Shown piece after piece: positions 1-11,768 of a stretch of DNA of 64,000 nt. Position 1 is the first letter of the stretch. Every line of letters begins with the position of its first letter. The position numbers and the translations under genes were made by a program. Below the pieces are notes generated by a model. It did no database searches, was not told the origin of the DNA, and was given only the letters and a program-made list of their open reading frames with translations. This stretch comes from Alentia gelatinosa (taxonomy: Eukaryota > Annelida > Polychaeta > Phyllodocida > Polynoidae): the NCBI GenBank assembly GCA_950022655.1, contig OX465580.1, positions 99,156,797 through 99,220,796 of the forward strand, read 5' to 3'.

Positions 1-305
1 AGACCCGAGGAGACATGTACAATGTCGTCTCGCTGGAGAGTGTGAGGACCAGTCCAACTCCCAGAGACGGGCGCCAGGAGGTCTGAAGCCCGGGGGTAGG
101 AGAAAAATCCTAGAAGCGTCGCTGCCCGAAGTAAGAGGTGTGATGTCGAGGACGTGTGTGCCGCTTTGCTGATGATCTTGACGTAGTCGGGTACTAGAGG
201 CAGCGACCGGCATGAGGGATGAGGGGAGAGCTGGGCGGGGCTGGAAAGGTCGTCGTTCAGTTGAGGGATGGAGAACGATGCGACGTTGGGCGTATTGTCG
301 CGGAG
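1..305 (-). pseudogene. DIRS-like tyrosine recombinase, core fragment
   Basis: On the minus strand one frame reads through a tyrosine-recombinase core: a helical stretch with LLRAATLLGFFSYPRASDLL, which carries the box-I arginine context (FSYPRASDL), followed by TLQRDDIVHVSSG. This matches the layout of integrase-type recombinases of DIRS-like elements (known family pattern: a leucine-rich helix, the catalytic Arg, then the next strand). The fragment runs off the left edge of the window, so the catalytic H-x-x-R and Tyr are not visible. The upstream (N-terminal) half lies at 952-1080, across a MITE at 311-946. The family call is an inference from motif layout; the exact superfamily (PAT, Ngaro or DIRS) cannot be set from this piece. 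Confidence 0.75.
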
Positions 306-310
306 CCAGG

Positions 311-946
311 GGGGAGTTTAACAACCCGGCCCTAGGAGAGTTATGCCTGTAAGAGAGGTCCTAGGACAGTTTGCGTTTAACTATTAAGACAATCTTAGCG
401 AGGGACTGTCTTAGCCAAAGACATTAGCCAGATTGTCCAAAAGTGTTTAACAAGCTTGACCCACATATTACAAACTGTCCTCCACATATCCAAAAGGGTC
501 TTAAATGGGGGGCACCTATATAGGTGTCTTAGATGGTTCAAATGCACAAAGAACAACCTTATTTATCAATTTAACTAGAGGAAATATGTATAGTATGGTA
601 TGTAATACAAAAACAGCAGTGTTAGAGGGAAAATAGCTGAAATATTTAGTTAGATTTGTTAATAATTGATTATGATGAAATTAGTTACCACAACCCCCAC
701 TATGTAGCATTACCTGTAGTTCTTAGGAACTCTCTTCCGTAGGGGTCCCACAACTGTCTTACAGCCTGTTTTGTCCTAGCCTGGGACGAAATTCAGTCTT
801 AGGAGACTAATTATACAACATTTCACATCCTACGGGGGACACCACTTGTTAAACGGGAAAGGTCTTTCATCCTAAGATATGTCTTGGATTGCTGGCATGA
901 TCCTAGGAGGATTCTTCCGCTAGGACCAAAATTTGTTAAACGGTGC
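311..946. mobile_element. MITE (636 bp) inserted in the DIRS-like recombinase
   Basis: The ends form imperfect terminal inverted repeats: the left end GGGGAGTTTAACAACCCGG and the reverse complement of the right end GCACCGTTTAACAAATTTTG share the GTTTAACAA core and a following CCTAG. A 5-bp direct repeat CCAGG flanks the element at 306-310 and 947-951. Taking one copy plus the insert away makes the recombinase frame on both sides continuous (R-T-W then L-R-D-N), which supports the exact boundaries. No coding capacity is seen inside. The interior holds repeated TCCTAGGA-type motifs. The superfamily is not assigned. Confidence 0.8.
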
Positions 947-951
947 CCAGG

Positions 952-1380
952 TCCTGGCGCTGGAGATGAAATTGAGGGTTGCCGCTGGTGACAGTGTCTC
1001 AGCCAAGGCCTGCACGTAGAGGTAGGTTTGCAGCGGTGATACGCGGAGGGTATTGATTCCCTGGTCGTGACAGAAGTGTTGATGATCACATGATGATCTC
1101 TGTTGTCACATGGTCATTGAAGAAGTGTGTACACGCCGTTCACGTTGCTTGCGTACTAACGGAACCAGGCAATATCCGCGAGGAGTAGAGGCCCGACCTT
1201 GATGATGTGGGTCTTCGCGGTGGCCCAAAGGGCAGCCAGGACATGCACCATAAATTTACTTGAGTGTCTGATGTAATGTGAGGGATGGATAAGTTTTGCC
1301 CACAAGTGACTGATCTTGTGCGCGGTGTCACTACGCGCTTGTCCGGAATTATGTAGGTATTTCCCAGTTAATACATATAA
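952..1380 (-). pseudogene. DIRS-like RT thumb and recombinase N-terminal remnant
   Basis: Read on the minus strand from about 1380, a frame gives ISHLWAKLIHPSHYIRHSSK then FMVHVLAALWATAKTHIIKV. This lines up residue by residue with the post-catalytic thumb region of the younger DIRS-type element at 35286-36257 (LVGKLAHISQCVLHARKFIC and so on). After a stop and a shift it becomes a recombinase N-terminal segment (LSPAATLNFISSARTW) at about 952-1040. The RNase H domain expected between them is essentially absent, so an internal deletion is inferred near 1080-1150. The order (RT then recombinase) is the same as in DIRS elements. Confidence 0.65.
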
Positions 1381-4090
1381 TGATTAACGCGGATGTGGTT
1401 CAATGATGTTCACCTTCTCTAGAAAATGATTTGTATCCTTCACGTATGAAGCAATTTTTGGAACCTCTGGTTTCATAAAATAATCTACAATATTTTACAT
1501 ATTTTCTGTGGTATAACCATTTACTGATACCACCGGTCTGCCCGGTGATGACAGCTTTCCTTTATGAACTTGTGGAAGGAAGTAGACCTGTTATTTTGTC
1601 TCTAGGGTTTCCCCTATTTCCTTCCTCTCTACCATTTCTATATTTTGCGAATCTTAGATATTTTTATAAACAGTGTTCCTGCAGGTATGAAGAAACGAGT
1701 GCTCAGACTGGAAGAGCCTACTATTCTTAAATATCGGTCTGTGTTAGGGAGGCACCTCCTACTGCCAACATTTGCTATAGCCCTCGTGACCATGTTGGAC
1801 ATAAGCACAGTGTTAATTCTAGGAAACGTACATACAGGTTGTGAATTGCAGTATTACCCACGAGACCCATCCACGGGCATCCATTGCAAAAGGCACGGCC
1901 CTGCCTCTGCGCTGGGTTATGCCCGGGTATCAGCCCCTTCTTCATATGCTACTAACGGCCTCCAGTGCCTCGAGACATCTTCCATTTAGCCCGGGCTTAT
2001 TTAGCGGCACTGCCAAGCGCCCTAGGCGCACATTCCAATGCCGTCTCATTTTTGCACGATATCACCCTCGTGCCTCACCACTGCCGGACACCTGCAGGAC
2101 GCCTGTATCAAAGGACTAGTGGCAGCCACATATGGACTGGCAAGTTAGCGTTTTGCTGGCTTGGACCTCCCTGTGCAGTTGAGAGGAGGTCTTGGTCAGT
2201 TAGAACAATAATTTGGGTGCAAGGTGTATGTACCGGTTCAAGATAGCAGGAACTGTGGTAAACGTTGTGTGGGTTGGTTCTAATGCGGAATTCTATAAGA
2301 GCATTCATATTTTCACACCCGGATCGAAGACTGTCTGACTTGAGCCGGGGCCTTTTGGGGTCTCTTTATTCTAATTTAACATCGAAACAATATGTTTTGC
2401 ATTTGTGTCCCCTTCAATCCGGTATGGAATAGGTGTCCATTACACAGAAGGTTATGAATCATCAGTGATTAAGAGGGCTGATTAGGCAGTGTGGAGCTAC
2501 TTCGGGAAGCTAGAGTCCATGATGCAGCTGCTTTTGCACCTCCCTTTTCGGCATGGATATCGGCACCGGCATATTTAATTCTGTCTCAAACAACGATCCA
2601 TATTGCTGTAAAGATGCAAGTAGAGGATAAACTGGAGCTAGAGCACTGCATTATGTAGGCTTTTTCCAATAACGACCCGTCTTAATATATGAAATTGGGA
2701 GACCGGTAAACATCTACTTTTATCTGTATAATCCCGGAATAAATATTACTGCAAAAAAGAAAATTACTTCCTTACAAGGTGGAGGCCAGTTCTATAAAAT
2801 ATCCTTTCATTGAGCTTTGGACGATGATATTACACTACAACGAAGGTTATTTCAGTACAATAATGGGAAACATGATAGTACGCCGATCAAAAAGTAGTTT
2901 AACTAATAAGGCCGCGTCTAGAACATCACCAGTGGACGTTTTACTTGTGATAATTCCTATCCATTGAACCTGACAACAAAATGGCGTCTGGCTGCCGGTA
3001 TTTGCTCTCATAATCCTAAAGCAGCGGCTACTGGTCGAAGCCGGCTCGCTCCGGGTCTCGTTCATCAGTGGCTACAGTCCTTTGTGGCTGGCAGCGTGAA
3101 GGGGCCCTGCCTCACTAAGTCCTTTTCGCTTTACGCCCTGACCTTATTAGGCGCGCATTGAGCTTGGGGTCGGCTGGCGCCGGTGGGTCTGCGCTGACAA
3201 CCTTTCCACAATTACGCCGTCAATCGGGGCCGCTAGCACCCGCCGTGTGGCTGGCGGAAGTAGAGCAGAGCGTCTCACCAACAGGAAACTGCTCACAGGG
3301 GTGCGCAGTAGCGCCGCTCATTCTCCATGTTTGATTTATCGCCATCTCTTTCTGCACCCCTTCCTGATCAGCAGTTTGTCCTCACTATCTTTTCCGCCAT
3401 AAGTCTCTGATTGTTTCTATTTACTGAAATTCTCCGTCAATTCTATTTTTCTCTTTATATCTTCTTAGATTGATATCTGGAATCTTTGATGGTGGTGTTT
3501 ACATGGCACTGCTCTCACAGTGATGCATCTGATAAACCCACAGATTAGGTAGAGATGCAGTAAACATAGATAATAAAAATCTATTGCAGTCTCAGCTGGA
3601 GTGGTTCAGAGTTCGAGATTCAGCCCTATAAGCTCATAAAAAGCTCATGGATTCGCGTTATGCATAAAGTAGGTTGCTATTATAATGTAAGACTACAACA
3701 ATCCAACCAAACCCTGCGTTCTCTTTTTACTTCCTCTCTTCGTTTCCCCCATTAATTTTTCCTCCTTCGCCCTTCCCTTTTTTCATTTCCCTTTTCTTCC
3801 TTGTCATCGTTTAAATGTAGTCCTCCCTTTATCTATTTCCACCTCAATATCGCTCTTACCCTTCCCCTGTGGCCCCTCCCTCTTATCTCTTTCCCTGTAC
3901 TATTTAATTCATATTTCTGTCTTACTTTGGGTCCTGACTCCAGTACTGCCTAACTCCTACTGGCGATTATTCCCCGGCCCTCTACCCCATGCATGTTTCT
4001 TCTTTTCACCTCCCTCCTCTTACCCACTCCCACCTCTCTCTCTCTCTTTCCTCCCATTACCGCCCATTACCTTCGCTGGCTATTTTTTCC
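1381..4090. other. Unassigned, no gene recognised
   Basis: Short open frames here (longest about 114 codons) show no family motif. The stretch 2975-3310 is richer in G+C and CpG than its surroundings and could be an exon or promoter patch, but I see no convincing splice or start context. 3720-4060 is pyrimidine-rich (C/T tracts). Confidence 0.4.
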
Positions 4091-4560
4091 TGACAAGAAA
4101 TCAGCGGAGGATTGCTCCCGCGGGGGAGGTGATGGTCTGTGTGTAGGGCGGGGGCGGATGGGTGGTAGTGGTGATCTGTGTGTGTGGGTGTGGTGTTGGC
4201 CTCCTGTGTGTGTGGGTGGGTGATTGAGGTGGTTTGTGTGAGGGGTGCGGTGGTAGTCTGTATGTATAGGTGGGCGAGCAGAGGCCTGTAGCTGCCGGGT
4301 TGCGGGATGGGAGGCCCGGTCTGCTGATGGCTTTGCCTGGTGGCCTGCCATTTCCATGGGCCAGCTGAGGACGGAGGGGGAACTGCTCGCGTATTGAGCT
4401 GCTCTCCTTCACTCTCTGAGCTGCTCGGCCAAAGGTCAACGGCGAGCTCGAGCTGCTCCTCAAGCTGGCACTGCCCGCGGCCGTTGTCTCCGCTCTAGCC
4501 ACAACTGTAAGAGTATTAACCCTGAGACCTAATACGGCACAAGAGCTGCTCCAACGACCG
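4090..4560. other. GC/CpG-rich patch with GT-rich low-complexity tract
   Basis: Local composition changes sharply: 4110-4310 is a G/T-rich tract built of TGTGTGGGTGG-like units, and 4310-4560 is CpG-bearing and GC-rich. A 170-codon open frame on the minus strand (4101-4613) is rich in Ser, Pro, Thr and His. It looks like a product of the low-complexity sequence rather than a protein family I can name. It may be a CpG island or promoter patch; this is inference. Confidence 0.35.
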
Positions 4561-4906
4561 CTACGTAGACTGACCCGCTGGTAAGGTCTCTCCTGGATGA
4601 AATAAAAACACAAATGGTTTACAACAAAAATCAGGAATCAACCGCAGGGCCGAAATAAAAGCATCACACATCTTCTAAACCAATATACTATAATTCCCTC
4701 TGATGGGACGGTGAGAAACACATCTTGCTGTCTGGACAGATTATTGCTGGTGTGTTTTGGTTTAATCACATACAGCTATCTTGTTTTCTCGTGGACGCAT
4801 AGTAGATGTATTTGGTTGCAATTCAGGACTTGCACACTAGCGCCATTTTGTAATGGCCGTCAAAGTAGGCCACCCGAAAACGACCTAGTTCCCGAGCGTT
4901 TGAAAT

Positions 4907-5474
4907 GAAAAAAAACCCCCTATTTTTTCCAACTCGGAAAATGCTAATTTTTCTATCGTTGTTAATAACAGGCCGACCTTTATAAATAAAGAATTGTTAG
5001 AAAGCTAGGACTCTGGTCTATATGTTGGTATACATATCATATGCCTATGCCTTGGCTATGATTTTCCGTAATAGCTTGAACATTGGAACTTGTTAGGTAG
5101 AAAAAACTAAAACATGTGACCTTCCTATGTCCACAGTTATTTGATGAAAAATCTATCGCAATGACCTATAAGTCATCCTATCGTTTGATATGGAAAAAAC
5201 TTTTTTTTCTAACTTGGAAAATGCAAATAGCTGTTGCTTTGTGAATAACAGGCCGATCTTCATAATATATCATTGAGAGAAAGTTAAGCCCTGGTCTATT
5301 TGTTGGTTTATATACTCTATACCTTTGCCTCGGCTAAGATTTCCCATGATAGCTTGAACTTCTGAATTTGTTAATTAAAAATCATTAAACCATTGTTACA
5401 TTCCTGCCTTCACAGTGATTTAATGAAAAATCTATTGCAATGACCTATAGAAATTACCATCCTATCTTCTTAGA
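4907..5474. repeat. Diverged tandem duplication, two units of about 280 bp
   Basis: Unit 1 (about 4907-5190) and unit 2 (about 5191-5474) match along their whole length at roughly three quarters identity. Paired landmarks are AACTCGGAAAATGC / AACTTGGAAAATGC, AATAACAGGCCGA in both, CTGGTCTATxTGTTGGT in both, and GATGAAAAATCTATCGCAAT / AATGAAAAATCTATTGCAAT. The offset is close to 280 bp throughout, so this is an old direct duplication rather than two independent insertions. Confidence 0.85.
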
Positions 5475-6353
5475 TACTTCAAGACGATTAAAATGATAGA
5501 AAAGACTGTGGTAGATATTTCCTGAGGTAATAGAGCATTATGACAGTTGATAAAGAGTCGAAAAGAGCACTAAAAATGTGATTCTATAAAGCTTTATATG
5601 AGGGGACCCATGTCTTTTGTTTCCATGGAAGGGGGGGGGGAGACTTCTCTTTTATATTTATATGAGGGTAGGGCGGAGGACTTCCTTTTAGTAGTTCCAA
5701 GAAACAGCAGGATGCAACTTTTTTCCTACTCTCAGCAAATTATGATCTACATGATACACACATTAATAAATATCATATTGCATTCATCTAGTATTAGAAT
5801 GCGTCCCAAAGAACCAATTTGAAAGGATACATGTCAATATTCAAAGATTTAGGACCTTGAATGGTTCTGGCAGCTCTAATATGGCCGAGTGCAGTGTTTT
5901 CACACCTTGCCCTGGTTGTCAAGACTCTCCACTCAGGTGTTATGCCACAGGGGATGTGATAGAGAAGCAAACTGTGAAAAAGACGTGCTGTATCTGTGAA
6001 TTTAAGCCTTTATACATAGGCACCCACTGCTCTGTGAAGCCACTAGGTATCACCCCTCGTTTTTGATTAGCAGGCCGACACTGGTTTTCGGCGAGTTGGG
6101 CGAAGTTACATAACACTAGCGAAACCCAAGAGGTGAATATTGCAGCAAACAACTGCTACCGCTATTTATTTTTAATTCGAAATTTAAGTAAAAGCCAATT
6201 CAAACTAGCAAAGCGACATTCAGAATATCGTTTGATTGTGAGTATATACATAATTTTGCTCTAGTGGACCTGAGCTCTGCATTTTATCTCACCCCTGGTA
6301 TAGGTTTAGCCATAGGAATAACGTTAGAAAATTCATACTCAACGATCACCCCA
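5475..6353. other. Unassigned
   Basis: No protein family, RNA gene or repeat was recognised. A ten-base G run occurs near 5629-5640. Short open frames lack any motif. Confidence 0.4.
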
Positions 6354-6474
6354 CACTGCATGAAACTAACCACTTTATATATGTATACACCAGGTGTATA
6401 TAGGTATGCTTTTGCGTATACAAGGTCGTCTTATTCCCCGTGTGTATACGCCTTATCTGTAGGCGCCTGATTCA
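6354..6474 (-). mobile_element. Truncated MITE, relative of the copy at 61055-61460
   Basis: The left end CACTGCATGAAACTAACCAC matches the terminus of the complete copy at 61055. The rest (GTATACAAGGTCGTCTTATT, CTGTAGGCG) matches the reverse complement of the right part of that copy (61345-61440). This fragment therefore holds one end plus subterminal sequence in the opposite orientation. Two further copies of GCGCCTGATTCATATATA follow at 6469-6505. No coding capacity. Confidence 0.75.
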
Positions 6475-9157
6475 TATATACGCGCCTGATTCATATATAT
6501 GCCTGATTCTGTTGTATTTACACCACTATCTGATAGTTCTGATCTCTGCCACTTGGGGACACTACTGGTAGCATATTTCATTTGCCATTAACGATCCAAA
6601 TCTGTTTTATTTATTTATTTTATAAATCCTTTATAAAACGTGATTGAATATAAATTGATTAATTACACATAATAAACCCTGCATTATGTCGTTTTTCTAA
6701 TAGATTTTACTTTAAAACGCCACTTCTATGTGTGGGCAGTTTTGGCCCAGTATATAATGCCCCTGTTCAATCTTAAAGTTGACTCCTAAAATCATCTTAC
6801 TCCTGCCTCACCCAACACCAAACACAAATATGGTCAATTTTCGCCTGATGAGACAAGCAATGTCGAAACTATCGAGCAAGTTAGAGGATTAATTCAAAAG
6901 AATTACTCCCCACCCGTATACAGAGAAGCAAGAGAGCAGGGACAGCCACTAGATGGCAGACAGAGAGCCACAAGTTGGTTACAAAAACCAACACCAGGGC
7001 ACCACACTCCACCCACCACCGGTGGACTTTGGAGCCACTGGTCAGGCAAATCCCAAAGACACACACTAGGTCTCTGTTCATTGGCAGCAAAAATTCCCGC
7101 CTTCCTTTGTCTGGCCCACAGGCCAATCGAAGGAGGAGGAAAAGGTCACATGACCAACAGTAGCCAATAACGGTCAACCTCTGTAGAATGGAATTAACAT
7201 ATTCAAGCCGCCAGCCCTGCAAAGGGATAGGGATCGGTCACTTACTCGATGGTCGCGAGGCCGCCACGTTCAGCACGAAAATAACAATAAGAGCCTAATT
7301 CACCAATTTAAACCAGTGGAATTATGTTTATGGACTTTGTGGCAAAATTAGTAAATGAGTAAATTGGAGAATGTCTGAACAATTTGGTCAGATTCATTTA
7401 TAATTATGAATGATGAAATTTGTTGAAAAAATACCGAATTTGTTCGCGGGATCACTCGAATGAGACTATAGATGAGGATCTCTTTACCTATGGACTACAC
7501 TCGTAATCGTACACGATTGACGAGCTCTCGCCGAATGTGGCATCCGTAGAGGCCTCCTTCGTCGGGACTGTCATCCCCAACGAGAGTTAGAAATAAAACA
7601 ACCCCCGGATGTTGGATGGAGGTGGGAAGGAGGGGGGGGGGGGGCACCATGCATTGTCCTATAGCAGGACAATAGCTCACGTTTTATCATAGAATGATAA
7701 ACAGAATGACTCTTCGGGCTGGTCAATTTATCTCCTCGTAGAATACCATGACCATTAAGACAGCAATGATGAAAGGAAACGTCGGATAATTGAACAAAGG
7801 ACTATGTTAACTTCAAAGCGACAGAATGTGATATCATTCATTTTGAACTACCTTGTTATTCCTCGTTATTTTTTTTATCATTCACACTTTTCTCTTGAAT
7901 TTTGCATTCAATGGGAATATCCCATTTTGAAATCGAAGAACCAATAGAAAAATGTCGGTTGTTCGGCTATTAGTAATGGAGAAAGGTAAAAAAACAACAA
8001 ACAAAACATGATGACATTGAAATTGTCTATAAGTCTTCTATTATCTGGAATATTCTTAAATCTAACTTCTGCAATTTCAAATATGGATTGATCTTTGATT
8101 ACAGGTACTAAACTATGACACTGATTATGATTCCGATTGCAATCTGGGGCAAAAGAAAGTAGCACCACAAGCGACTAAATGATCCAACATGGTATCAAGT
8201 CAATATATTTTTGAAGATGTCCTGAATTGAATATTGATTCTATTTACAAATTAATATGGCAAAATAATGGCCTCTGCAATTCCTTGAAATACGCAGTGTT
8301 ACCGAAATGGCACATTTCTATTTCCGGGAAAGTTTATCAGTAGAAGCTTTCATTCACATGTCAGAATTGAAATAATCATGGCATGACCAACATATCCAGA
8401 TCAGATACCTCATAAATGTATCGCTTTAAAGTGCTACCAATGCAGTATGTGATGAAGGCAAAATACAAATTACTGAAACCAATGACCGCAAAGCGACGAA
8501 ATTCAATGAACAGTACTATAAAAAAACTCCGGATGATAAAACCTGATGGAGTGAAGTAGCCATCATGAACAATCAACAAGGTCACTTTGTAGGAGTGCAT
8601 CTCTCAATGCCCCTATGTATGTCGATAGCGGATAACGATAAATTCCTACTCTATTGTGGAACATTCTTCTCCTTGAAAGTAACATTTAAAAGTGTTGGCA
8701 GACCGCAGAGCGATCCTGTTCAGTCATTAGATAGTCAGGAAAAGTGATCTATATCCGGCTGGCAGGCCGCATACACTCATATCACTAAAAGCGCCGACTA
8801 TCAAACATCAGTATTACGGAAATGCCAAGCAAAGTAGGCCCAGCCCGCCATGCTATTGCTCTCCCGACAAAGTGAAAGGGTATTTGATAGATCTCTTATT
8901 TCAGCATGGTTTATATCATATTCTTGAAAGGATCTCTATACGATCTAGACCAGCTTTTGGAAACAGTATGTAATAAGGCTCTGTGCGACCAGGCTCTATA
9001 ACTGAACCAATTTAGAAAGTGACTTCTGACCTTTTCCCAGTTTTCCATATTTCTTCTACGAAGGTCATCTGAGAGGCATCAGCTCAGCAAGCTAGATGCC
9101 CAGGTGGTTATAACCTCCCATAACTATTCACAAATCTGCAAATTGCATACGATAAGG
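6475..9157. other. Unassigned
   Basis: No gene or repeat family was recognised. There is a G run at 7630-7645. The ORF-length stretches at 6881-7222 and 7908-8168 show no conserved motif and low-complexity hydrophobic composition. Confidence 0.35.
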
Positions 9158-9607
9158 TTATTCCTATATACCTATGGCTGTACACTCTATGCTTACACCA
9201 CGTTCTGGGGGGTGGAGTAACTTATGGATACTACGCAAGGTTGCCGTATACTACCCAAGGTTGCTGTATACTACCCAAGGTTGACATTTAGACCAATCAG
9301 ATTCTCTCTTACAAAATTCATATGAAAAGCGCAGTGGGGAGTAAACATAAAGTGTCAAGTTACTCGATAAGGTTGGATCTGGCTTCAGGTTTGATGGTGG
9401 ATGAGCAAATAACGCTAATTATCATTATTAAACCACATTTGAAGGTATATAGGAATAGGGAAACCAAGTACCAGTGAAAGGAAGTCAAAATTACTCGGTA
9501 AGGCTTGGAAAAATTACTGCCCGTGGCCAAGGCCTTGGGCAGTAATTTTTCCAAGCCTTACCTCATAACTTTGACTTCCTTTCACCGGAACATAGTTTCC
9601 CTCTATT
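9158..9607 (-). mobile_element. Hairpin element, copy 1
   Basis: A perfect 14-bp inverted repeat, TATTCCTATATACC at 9159-9172 and GGTATATAGGAATA at 9444-9457, encloses a 271-bp loop. Directly next to the right motif lies a long hairpin, 9454-9607, with arms of about 75 bases that are near-identical in their inner 50 bases (for example GCTTGGAAAAATTACTGCCC and its complement). The loop contains about 2.7 tandem copies of a 20-bp unit (CTACCCAAGGTTGCTGTATA) at 9231-9283. No open frame of note. The same architecture recurs elsewhere in the window. Confidence 0.8.
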
Positions 9608-11094
9608 ATTGTTTCTATTGTTTTGTTAACTCTTCAGTTTCAGTATTTAATTCATCCGCGTCATAAAGGCATTGCTTCATTGGTTACAGTTCAATCCTGT
9701 TGTGGCAACTAAGAATTTCCAAATCAAAACACCAACAGAATCATTGCAAGACTGCTTGGTGACCAACACCAATGACGCCGAAGCCCACTGATCATAGGCT
9801 TTCACAATGGCCTGGTGATTCTATGGCGAGCTCTTTAGGTGGCAGTACCGCTGGAGGTCCACAGTAGGGCCTTTCGAGACTGCCGCCATCCGTCAGGCCC
9901 CATGAGGGCTGCGAAGCCAGCGTGCCACCCTACGGCCTGACAGTGCACAATCTTTCCATCATAAAACCTTTAAACACTACTTTAATAAGGTTATTAACTG
10001 ATCAGATCTTTGGCGTTTTACAGCTGGGCAGCAACATGAAAGGAGCAAATTGGAAATTTGTTCAGCAAGGCGCTCTACTACACTATATACTCATTATACT
10101 AGGAACTCATATGTATTTCAATAAAATAGTTTCTTTCCAGAGCGCCTCAGAGTCTTAATCCTAACATATGCACACATTCGTAGGAAAAACGGTCACTCGA
10201 CCATATGTATATGGAAACACGGAGTCACAATTACACAAGGAAACAATGAAAAATAAATATTTGAATAACTGTATGTTTGACACATTTGTACACATATATT
10301 TCCATTTCCACTGTGTGTTTTACTGTGTGCTCACAATATATAATATAAAAAAATATAAAAAATATTTCTTCACTACAAATAATAATAATAATAATAATAT
10401 GTATTATAATATCTCTTGGAAGCATTACATAAGACTGCTCAAGACAACACAAATACAAATGATTGACAGTAACAGTAGCTAAGATTTTGATAATCCTAAT
10501 ACAGCTCTTTCCCTGATAAATTCCAAACACATAATCTCTCCCCTCCAAGAAAAATGTCCCACAAAAACACACCCTACGCCTGTAATTGTTCTCATTGATT
10601 AAGGTTTGGTATTATTCAAGATTTATAATTTCAATAAATCCACCATTTCTTCTTCCAGTCGTTGTTTGAAAATGTCTTTGGATTTACTATATTGAAGTCA
10701 TCTGGGCAGATTATCTCAAATTCTGGTTCAATAGTTTAACTGTGAACTTCAACCTTGTTCTCATATCTTCCCCCCTTTGTACATGTCCTGGGTCTACCAG
10801 TAGATCATAATCTGAAAATGCAGCAATCGTCTTCTATTATCCATCTAATACCGAGTCTCCGTACTAAACCTATAAAGCCTGCAGATCACTAACTCAAATG
10901 GAATATCAAAAGAATTCGGAATAATGGGCCTAGTATGCAATATAGTGCATGAAAAAATTGGCGCAATTTTGTCTCTCCTTTTATAACTTATATTTAGGAT
11001 GCCGAATGATGAATACAACATTAATTGGGCTTACTCTGCATGGTCTTTTTCTCATCGTAGTTGACACACTGCAATATCCTCTCATTTGTTTGGA
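9608..11094. other. Unassigned, contains an (AAT)n microsatellite
   Basis: An AAT/ATT triplet repeat spans about 10377-10400. Frames at 10168-10482 and 10231-10572 are partly encoded by this low-complexity run and carry no family signal. 9700-9910 is moderately GC-rich without a recognised feature. Confidence 0.4.
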
Positions 11095-11503
11095 TATTAC
11101 TATATACCTATGTGAGAATGTCTCAATTTTACTGACCAGTAGTACAGATTCCGTTCGTCACTGAGTGACAAAAGAATATTCATACCTCCTCCGTACCACG
11201 TGACCACTTTTACTCTTGAAAAAAGTGAGTAGTAAAATTGTAAAACGGCATTTTAATGACTTCTAGGCATATAATAATGAGACATAGTGAGTGTGTCTAA
11301 ATTCCTTCTATACCTCGATATTTTGATCACTTCTAGGTATATAATAATAAGGAGACATAGTGAGTGTGTCTAAATTCCTTCTATACCTCGATATTTTGAT
11401 CGGATATATTCACCTCGTTCTTCGAACTCGGAGAATATCTCCGACCAAAATATTTCTGAACAGATTCCATTCAGGCACACTAACCGTGTCTCCATATATT
11501 ACA
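11095..11503 (-). mobile_element. Hairpin element, copy 2, with internal tandem duplication
   Basis: The short inverted repeat is TATTACTATATACCTA (11095-11110) against TAGGTATATAATAATA (11334-11349), 15 of 16 paired. A hairpin of about 160 bp follows at 11341-11503 with imperfect arms (GGAGACATAGTGAGTGTGTC against the complement of GGCACACTAACCGTGTCTCC). The hairpin's left arm together with the short motif has been duplicated in tandem (11259-11328 and 11329-11401, about 70 bp each). The sequence is homologous to copy 7 at 55791-56122, including the loop segment GATTCCGTTCGTCACTGA / AATTCCGTTCGTCACTGA. Confidence 0.8.
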
Positions 11504-11768
11504 ACGCGGGGAATATATGACCAAGCAAATAAAAATCATGTTGATATTGTGTATATATAAAGTTCAAATGGAGGTTTGAATCCATGAGTCATTGACATGA
11601 ATGGTTTTATTCCCCTTGTAGTTGATACCACGCAAAATCGCTCAGATATTACTTCACATCATATCACAGAGAATATTATATCATGCAGATAAAGTCATGG
11701 TAATATTGTATATGCGTCCATTGGAGAAGTTGAGGTCTTGCTAACAAATCAATGTTATTATGCACTCT

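Noticed and set aside
1545..2308. Cluster of overlapping plus-strand frames of 61-114 codons
   Set aside because: They overlap in different frames, lack recognisable domains and have no splice or initiation context that would favour one.
3600..3640. tRNA-like B-box (AGTTCGAGATTC)
   Set aside because: No matching A-box, acceptor stem or cloverleaf could be laid out around it.
4067..4613. 170-codon Ser/Pro/His-rich minus-strand protein
   Set aside because: Composition follows a GT-rich low-complexity tract and several frames are open at once; no domain is seen.
10168..10572. Overlapping frames of 104 and 113 codons on both strands
   Set aside because: AT-rich and partly encoded by an AAT repeat; no motif.
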